From assembly GCA_051453625.1 (NCBI GenBank), contig JBOZIK010000001.1, forward strand, positions 237,875,552 through 237,901,937: DNA of 26,386 nucleotides. Reading direction: 5' to 3'. Origin of the DNA: Welwitschia mirabilis. Its lineage: Eukaryota; Gnetophyta; Gnetopsida; Welwitschiales. The notes below the pieces were generated by a model. That model saw nothing but the letters and a program-made list of their open reading frames with translations, had not been told where the DNA came from and ran no database searches. Below, in pieces: positions 21,821-26,386 of this stretch. The translations under genes were made by a program, and so were the position numbers. Every line of letters begins with the position of its first letter. Within the stretch, counting starts at the first letter, position 1.

Positions 21821-21892
21821 TTACATTTTGGTATTAAGTTAGAATAAAATTTTAACTACAAAATTTTGGATCGTTACATTTGGTATTAGAGC
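21821..21892 (+). other. LTR end and primer binding site of unit A, with an upstream echo
   Basis: The LTR ends TTACA at 21874-21878, then TT, then TGGTATTAGAGC at 21881-21892 (11 of 12 bases of the initiator-Met tRNA priming site). An echo, TTACATTTTGGTATTAAG, lies 53 bp upstream at 21821-21838. The outer site is taken as the real one because it is followed by the conserved leader. Confidence 0.75.
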
Positions 21893-22380
21893 TAGATTGA
21901 GATCTCATTGGGCATAGTTACTACACAGAGTGCCTAGGTTTACAATTGCACTTAATACATCTTAGCATTAGAACTTAGGTTGCAATTTAAATGGGAATAA
22001 TCATTGTTATGTTGTCATATATATAGTAATGAGAATAATTTTGGTAAGGGCAATAAATTTTGCAAGATTGGAAATTGGCCAAAAACGAGAATAATAACTA
22101 ATAATTTTATCTAAGAGTTGAATAAGAAATTGCATTGAATATCACAACTTTAATGGAGGCTTGTTAAATGAAACCCTTATTATATTTAATAAATTAGGTA
22201 TCTATATTCTATTAGTCATATATTATAGGTTCACCACTTATACATTAGAGGATATTAAGAGCTCCTCAACTAATATATTGGCATTTACCATTTAAATTTT
22301 TAAATATAAAAAACATTTTCTATCACAGGTGTTTGAACCTAGAACCCTCCAATTCTTATCTTATCTTTAGTTCATCTACC
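21893..22380 (+). mobile_element. Leader of the gypsy-type element, unit A
   Basis: It matches 24346-24840 at roughly 90 percent by eye, and more loosely the - strand leader. No gag appears in the expected place. A frame of about 50 codons (about 22143-22292, HNFNGGLLNETLIIFNKLGI onward) is also open in unit B, but it ends in TAA here at the place where unit B has CAA. The leader ends with a TTTGAACCTAGAACCCTCC block. Confidence 0.55.
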
Positions 22381-22455
22381 AGTCAATCAGATACTAAGAT
22401 CTGAAACAGATCGGAAGCCAGTTTCTTTTAAGCTATTAGAATTATGTAGTTTTAG

Positions 22456-22641
22456 AACTTTATAGAATTCCGTGTCCTCCTGACAGCATTTGCAGTGACA
22501 GTATGCACATCACTCTTAGCAATGCTTGAACTCCCTTCTCCCCTCCCAGGCATTTTAGCAGGGATGTTGGACCATGCAGCAAGTTTTGAGTTTAGTAAAA
22601 TGATGATAATGTTAAATGAAATTGTGAGGTTATTAAATTAA
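22456..22641 (+). pseudogene. Exon-like 61-codon open frame of unknown identity, unit A
   Basis: A frame runs from just after a TAG (22453-22455) to TAA at 22639-22641 with no ATG at its start, so it would be an internal or terminal exon. A pyrimidine-rich stretch and AG precede it, as in a 3' splice site. It opens NFIEFRVLLTAFAVTVCTSL, a hydrophobic run long enough for one membrane helix, then a Pro-rich turn, then a helical tail (HAASFEFSKMMIMLNEIVRL). Unit B has the related 24905-25205 with an extra 120 bp or so and a frame change. I do not recognise the protein. Chance openness cannot be excluded at this length; parallel preservation in both units argues mildly for a gene remnant. Confidence 0.35.
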
Positions 22642-23046
22642 ATGTAGGATGCATGTGGAACTGACGAAATGCTTGCATTATCAGTCTAATAGTTCGCATC
22701 TCAGTAATTGTGTTGATCCATTACAGATGTTTCATTTATAGCGTTTGTTACAGATGTTATCAGTAATGGTTATGCAAGAATTTAAATCACATTTTAGGGA
22801 GGATTTAGTCTTCCACTTGTTAAATCCACAATACCATAAGAACCATAGTTTTGGCACTTCTTTGAGTAATTCATAACGCTTTTATTGCTCTCAAATGGGC
22901 ACTCCATGAACCAACAATATAATGTGGTAAATGTTCCTTTGCACTGAGGGAAATCAAGGAGGATAACAAGTATATTCTAAGAGATTATTTACATTATGGA
23001 ACATAGGTAATTTAGCCTAAACCATCATCTAGGCGAGGAATCCCAA
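22642..23046 (+). other. Duplicated non-coding tail of unit A
   Basis: No gene seen. It matches 25206-25444 and then, after a jump, 26105-26263 of unit B. The jump falls at about 22883, where unit B carries some 660 bp more. It ends at the gap at 23047. Confidence 0.6.
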
Positions 23047-23146
23047 NNNNNNNNNNNNNNNNNNNNNNNNNNNNNNNNNNNNNNNNNNNNNNNNNNNNNN
23101 NNNNNNNNNNNNNNNNNNNNNNNNNNNNNNNNNNNNNNNNNNNNNN

Positions 23147-24331
23147 TTTGTCCTTATATGCTCATGACTCTTCATATTTAACCAACTCTTTAATATAAGT
23201 AGGATCCTCCTTCTCATTTTTCCTCACTTTTGTTTGTGGAGAACCCTTGCTACTGATTCTTAGAGCTTGGGAAAGCCTTGGAGCCTTGCAACATTCACAA
23301 GATCTTGAGTTCTTCTTAAAAATTGGTATGGTTCTATTGTTTTGTGGATTACTTTAATTTCTTGTATGGTTTTATGGTTTTCAATAATCTTTTTTTGGTT
23401 CATGCAAATCCATTTATCTCTTCCATGTCCTAATTGACTCCTGCATCCTTCACATGTTTTAAGTAAATCTTTTCTGCATATCTTGGTTATGATTTATTTT
23501 TGATGTTTAAATCCTTGTTGTGAACAAATCATATAGCTTCATGAGTTGGGCCACTTGAAGGGATCCTACTGGCCATGGGAGTGGTTGTCAGTGATTTGGT
23601 GGTTATGATTTATCTAGATATTATACCTTAATGGTTATATTGATTTGAGGTTTTGGTCATTTGATATTTTTTGTGATTTTTTTCTTGTTCTTGAAAACCC
23701 CCTTATCTTAAACCTTGCCATGGACTATACTGGGAACTATGGAGGTACAGTTCTCACACCATGCATGTTGTGCAAGAAATATCTCAAGGAATGAGATAAA
23801 GAGCAGTTAATGCTAGATGCTTTCTATATGTGATCACAGTCTAAGAACATTATGTATCATTGAGCCTTACATAGAAGTTAATTCTTGTGATTTTGCATTT
23901 GAGAGATAATGTATTTGAGTTTCTATGTGATGTCCTACAACTCTTAAGAAATGAATCTTGATCATGTATAAACAATGTTATCCTTATTTACAAGCTAATA
24001 AAGAATATATATATCTATGTGATTGTGCATCAAAGATTTTGTTATAGATAGTTAGATTTTCATGGAATGTTCTTATGATAATATTATTTTATATCAAATA
24101 ATGTATTTCTTAAATTATAGTTTATTAAAATTATCAAGGGTTTTTTTAAAGAGGATTATGTGTATGTCAACAAAAAAGAATATAATATTTGTAAAAGCAC
24201 CTCTATGAGTGAGATGTTAAATAAAAGAAACGTTCTGACAAATAAGTTTCAATCATAGGAAAACTATTTTACTATTAAATTTTGGTGTTAAGATAGAAAA
24301 AAATTTAAGTGCAAAAATTTGGGTCTTTACA
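23147..24331 (+). repeat. Gypsy-type LTR of unit B (5' part missing)
   Basis: It begins in the gap and shows the TATATGCTCATGACTC, GGAGAACCC, TTAGAGCTTGGGAAAGCC and AAGTAAATC blocks of the family LTR. It ends GGGTCTTTACA at 24331. It keeps one hairpin pair (23536-23580) and lacks the second, which is missing between about 23630 and 23634 relative to 21010-21190. Confidence 0.7.
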
Positions 24332-24345
24332 TTTCGTATCAGAGC
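24275..24345 (+). other. LTR end and primer binding site of unit B, with an upstream echo
   Basis: TTACA at 24327-24331 ends the LTR. TCGTATCAGAGC at 24334-24345 matches the initiator-Met priming site at 11 of 12 bases. A decayed echo (TTAAATTTTGGTGTTAAG) starts at 24275, 52 bp upstream. Confidence 0.72.
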
Positions 24346-24840
24346 CTAGGTTGAAATCTTATTGGGCATGGTCACTGCATAGAGTGCCTAGGTTTACAAT
24401 TTCACTAAATACCATACATCTTAGCATTAGAACTTAGGTTGTAATTTAAATGGGAATAATTGTTATTATGCTATCAGATATATAGCAAGAAGAATAATTT
24501 TGGTAAGGGCAGTAAATTTTGCAAGATTGCAAATTGGCCAAAAACTAGAATAACTAATAATTTTAGCTAAGAGTTGAATAAGAAATTACATAAATATCAC
24601 CACTTTAATGGAGGCTCATTAAATGGAACCCTTATTATATTTAATAAATTAGGTATTTATATTCTATTAGTCATATATTATAGGTTCACCACTTATACTT
24701 TAGAGGATATTAAGGGCTCCTCAACTAATATATTGGCGTTTACCATTCAAATTTTTAAATATCAAAAACATTTTCTATCATAGGGTTTTAAGCCTAGAAC
24801 CACCCAATCCTTATCTTATATTTAGTTCATCTGCCAGTCA
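24346..24840 (+). mobile_element. Leader of the gypsy-type element, unit B
   Basis: Collinear with 21893-22380. It contains an open frame of 69 codons from ATG 24574 to TAG at 24781 (MNKKLHKYHHFNGGSLNG start, Ile/Leu/Tyr-rich middle). About 50 of its codons are also open in unit A. It matches no Gag or other family I know, and its composition is what AT-rich DNA gives by chance, so I do not call it a gene. Confidence 0.5.
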
Positions 24841-24904
24841 ATCAGATATCAAGATCTAAAACAGAGTGGAAGCTAGTTTCTTTTAAGCTGTACCATTAGT
24901 TCAG

Positions 24905-25205
24905 AACTTTGCAGAATTTCGGGTCCTCCTGAGAGTGTTTGCAGTGATACTATGCGTATCACTCGTAACGACCCTAATTTGAGATTACTGGTCTCACACA
25001 AAGAAACAGAGCGAAACGCCCTGCTATCCACCAATGGCTTCACCCCTCGGCGTCGTTGGACTACGCATCGCATTTAGCTCTTTTGTACACTTGAACTCCT
25101 CCCCTTTCAGGCCTTTCAGCAGGGACGCTGGACCAGGCAGCAAGTCTGGAGTTTAGTAAAACGATAACAATGTTAAAAGAAATTGTGAGGGCGTTATCGA
25201 ACTGA
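24905..25205 (+). pseudogene. Exon-like segment of unknown identity, unit B
   Basis: After a pyrimidine-rich run and AG (24903-24904) a frame opens as NFAEFRVLLRVFAVILCVSL, a likely membrane helix. It stops at TGA 24980-24982, reopens in the same frame (HTKKQSETPCYPP, then an ATG at 25034 in good plant context), and closes at TAG 25153-25155. In another frame, 25107-25205 reads LDQAASLEFSKTITMLKEIV up to TGA, the counterpart of the unit A tail. The segment is richer in G+C than its surroundings. The part between about 24965 and 25090 is missing in unit A. It might be an intron-bearing gene end (GT at 24965, CTTTCAG at 25104-25110), but that splice does not restore the shared frame. A helix followed by KKQSE faintly recalls CASP-like membrane proteins; this is not enough to assign. 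Confidence 0.35.
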
Positions 25206-25444
25206 CGAAATGCTTGCACAATTCCTGCCATTACAGTGCATTATTAGTCTAACGGTTTGCATCTCACCAATTATGTTGATCCGTCATAGATGTTTCATTT
25301 ATAACGTCCATTATAGATGTTATCAGTAATGGTTATGCAAGAATTTGAATCACATTTTAGGGAACATTTAGTCTCCCACTTGTTAAATTCGCAATACATA
25401 AGAACCACACTTTTGGCACTTCCTTTTAGTAATTCATAATGCTT
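25206..25444 (+). other. Duplicated non-coding tail of unit B, first part
   Basis: Collinear with about 22660-22880 of unit A, including GATGTTTCATTTATA, TGGTTATGCAAGAATTT and AGTAATTCATAA blocks. No gene seen. Confidence 0.6.
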
Positions 25445-25509
25445 GTAATCGGATCTAGTATAGGAAGCGGATTTTAGCATGTTAGGGTTTTGTATTGAAA
25501 AAGCTAAAC

Positions 25510-25689
25510 ATGCAAGCAGGGAAAATCGAACCACCATCGTATTACGAAAGAAAAACGCTCGAATTTGTTGCTATTCAGCACAGAACTGCATCCTATAACG
25601 AAAGAAAAATGCGCGAATTTCTCGCTATTCAGAACAAAATGGCATCAATTAATGTGAAGAAGAGTGTTTTTAGAACATCGAGCACTTGA
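25510..25689 (+). other. Short open frame over a 54-bp tandem repeat (doubtful gene)
   Basis: From ATG 25510 to TGA 25687-25689 a 59-codon frame runs through two copies of a 54-bp repeat (25540-25593 and 25594-25647, about 10 differences). The peptide therefore repeats an 18-residue unit, SYYERKTLEFVAIQHRTA and SYNERKMREFLAIQNKMA. The unit length is a multiple of three, and the repeats keep charge and hydrophobic pattern. No homologue is recognised. It lies in the block found only in unit B, next to the peroxidase remnant on the opposite strand. It could equally be the untranslated flank of that gene. Confidence 0.3.
25540..25647 (+). repeat. 54-bp direct tandem repeat, two copies
   Basis: Units at 25540-25593 and 25594-25647 share TACGAAAGAAAAA-, GCGCGAATTT- and GCTATTCAG-like blocks and are about 81 percent identical. 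No matching repeat is seen elsewhere in the window. Confidence 0.75.
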
Positions 25690-25767
25690 GATTTACCTTG
25701 TAAACAGAGAGTGATGATATCAGTGCACCAGATGGTCTGTAGACATGCGGACTTGAGATTTACCTTG
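25684..25767 (-). repeat. 17-bp direct repeat carrying the splice-donor-like sequence
   Basis: ACTTGAGATTTACCTTG occurs at 25684-25700 and 25751-25767, 67 bp apart. On the minus strand it is CAAGGTAAATCTCAAGT. One copy sits at the presumed exon end of the peroxidase remnant, the other inside its frame (IKVNLKS). Confidence 0.85.
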
Positions 25768-25997
25768 ATACCATCTATAATTTTAAAGGAGTTAGGGTTT
25801 AGTCCCCGTCGCGCTTGCACAGAAGCTGTGAGAAGCACGGATGCGTCGTAGCCGTTGAAGAAAGAGTCTTCGTAAAGAAACTTGAGAAGCGCTGGAGAGC
25901 TGTGTTTGTTATGTTTAATGAAACAGTAGACCCTAGATCCAATGATTGTCTCCGCTTGTGGACAACATGCATCACCGAAGGTGAGAAATCCCAATTG
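25698..25997 (-). pseudogene. Class III (secretory) peroxidase, N-terminal exon remnant
   Basis: On the minus strand a continuous frame of about 100 codons aligns with the start of a mature plant peroxidase. It reads a QLGF...CCPQAETIIGSRV region (first helix, conserved CP-AE), SSPALLKFLYEDSFFNGYDA (distal haem region), SVLLTASV, NPNSFKIIDGIKVNLKSAC and IWCTDIITL (normally VSCADIL-L). The enclosing frame starts at ATG 26042 and runs to 25629. In intact enzymes the distal region is RLHFHDCFVNGCDAS. Here the catalytic Arg is Lys, the distal His is Glu, and both Cys of that block are Ser and Tyr, so haem chemistry is lost. The end CAAG/GTAAAT at about 25697 looks like a 5' splice site near a usual peroxidase intron position. 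The proximal-His half is absent. These enzymes oxidise phenolics in the cell wall. No second exon is visible downstream. Confidence 0.75.
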
Positions 25998-26063
25998 ATC
26001 TTTGTGAACCCTTTGTCCATATCCCAACTCCATTCCAAACACTTACATGAAGCCTCATCAGCC

Positions 26064-26386
26064 GCCTCCATGGTAACAGAATGCTAGAAAAGGGCTCTAT
26101 TCTGTTGCTCTCGGATGGGCACTCCATGAACCAACAATATAATGTGCTAAATGTTCTTTTGAACTGAGGGAAATCAAGGAGGGTAATAAGTATATTCTAA
26201 GGGATCATTTGCAATATGGAACATAGGTAATTCAGCCTAAACTATCACTGGGGCAAGGAATTCCAAATCTGAGAAAATGTAGATCTATATTCTCCAAAAC
26301 CTCCAAAGCAAGCGTTTCTTTTAAACAAGGAGGACGGACAAATTGGCCTTATCTCAAATAATGTGTGAGATAAAAGAAATGCTCAC
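26064..26386 (+). other. Right end of unit B and window edge
   Basis: From about 26105 the sequence matches 22884-23046 (GGGCACTCCATGAACCAACA onward) up to 26263 and then continues alone to the window end. No gene is recognised. On the minus strand an ATG at 26071 and a CAT/GTAAGT donor-like site at about 26046 lie just upstream of the peroxidase remnant, but no signal peptide can be read. Confidence 0.45.

Larger units (their letters stand above)
18818..21878 (+). repeat. Gypsy-type LTR on the + strand (unit A, broken by gaps and inner duplication)
   Basis: It starts TGTCACATCCCC at 18818 and ends GGATCGTTACA at 21878, directly before a priming site. These ends fit plant Ty3/gypsy LTRs. Gaps at 19069, 19509, 19837 and 20484 split it. 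Segment 20584-21080 repeats 19395-20483 (ATAAATA promoter area, GGAGAACC, TTAGAGC, the CATGTCTCAAGTAAATC block and the hairpin doublet). The single LTR is therefore shorter than the span, about 2.1 kb by estimate. The - strand copy at 9136-11571 and the partial copy at 23147-24331 belong to the same family. Confidence 0.75.
20584..26263. repeat. Large duplicated unit: A (20584-23046) and B (23147-26263)
   Basis: Both halves hold the LTR end, priming site, leader, exon-like segment and tail in the same order and orientation. Unit A ends exactly at the gap (GGAATCCCAA), and the same place in unit B (GGAATTCCAA) is followed by more sequence. Differences are many: about 7 to 10 percent substitutions, loss of the second hairpin pair in B, and two blocks (about 120 and 660 bp) missing from A. 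Either a true tandem duplication or two divergent haplotypes laid end to end. Confidence 0.7.

Noticed and set aside
24873-25073. 66-codon - strand frame in the exon-like segment of unit B
   Set aside because: The unit A counterpart lacks about half of it, and the + strand peptides are the ones kept in both units.
25295-25537. 80-codon - strand frame with a signal-peptide-like start (MVVRFSLLACLAF)
   Set aside because: It lies downstream of the peroxidase remnant, crosses the border between shared and B-only sequence and has no homology I can recognise.
25799-26071. 90-codon open frame on the - strand starting MEAADEAS
   Set aside because: It overlaps the peroxidase frame in another phase. 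Only its first codons could belong to an upstream exon; the rest is a shadow.
25815-26087. 90-codon open frame on the + strand over the peroxidase remnant
   Set aside because: It is antisense to the frame with clear peroxidase similarity, and its peptide resembles nothing known.

Overview
The window looks like AT-rich nuclear DNA from a seed plant. The evidence is layers of old LTR retrotransposons with plant-type priming sites (matches to the plant initiator-Met tRNA complement TGGTATCAGAGC), plus a remnant of a plant secretory (class III) peroxidase. The heavy decay would suit a large, slowly purged genome, but the species cannot be told from this. I see no intact protein-coding gene, no rRNA, no tRNA and no CRISPR.

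Layout. (1) 1-7252: a Ty1/copia element on the + strand, without its left end. It has integrase, reverse transcriptase and RNase H remnants, a 3' non-coding stretch, a polypurine tract at about 5089 and a long 3' LTR ending at 7252. (2) 7253-8234: nothing recognisable. (3) 8235-11571: a Ty3/gypsy-type LTR plus primer binding site plus leader on the - strand. (4) about 11955-15911: a second, strongly decayed copia element on the - strand (gag, protease, integrase), with its priming site and an LTR edge at 15912. (5) about 16400-18817: AT-rich sequence without a recognisable gene. (6) 18818-23046 and 23147-26386: two related units on the + strand. Each has an LTR of the same gypsy-type family, a priming site, a leader of about 480 bp and then a less AT-rich, exon-like segment. 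The second unit also carries about 660 bp absent from the first, holding a peroxidase exon remnant (- strand, 25698-25997) and a 54-bp tandem repeat.

Assembly caveat. There are 18 runs of N: 290-389, 993-1092, 2785-2884, 3322-3536, 4190-4289, 5348-5447, 5723-5822, 6339-6438, 8758-8857, 9657-9756, 10932-10973, 11249-11258, 11618-11727, 19069-19168, 19509-19608, 19837-20200, 20484-20583 and 23047-23146. All thirteen 100-N gaps and the 364-N gap share one pattern: sequence ending at the left edge of the gap recurs downstream of it, mostly from the right edge on. Overlapping contig ends or alternative haplotypes have probably been laid end to end, so many apparent duplications here may not be real.

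The most interesting biology is in the gypsy-type family. Its LTR carries a repeated pair of short hairpins kept in all copies. The LTR-end/priming-site junction is repeated in tandem (two units on the + strand, four on the - strand). In the two right-hand units the leader runs into host-like exon fragments instead of gag-pol, which suggests a non-autonomous element that captured gene pieces, or a truncated element duplicated together with its flank.
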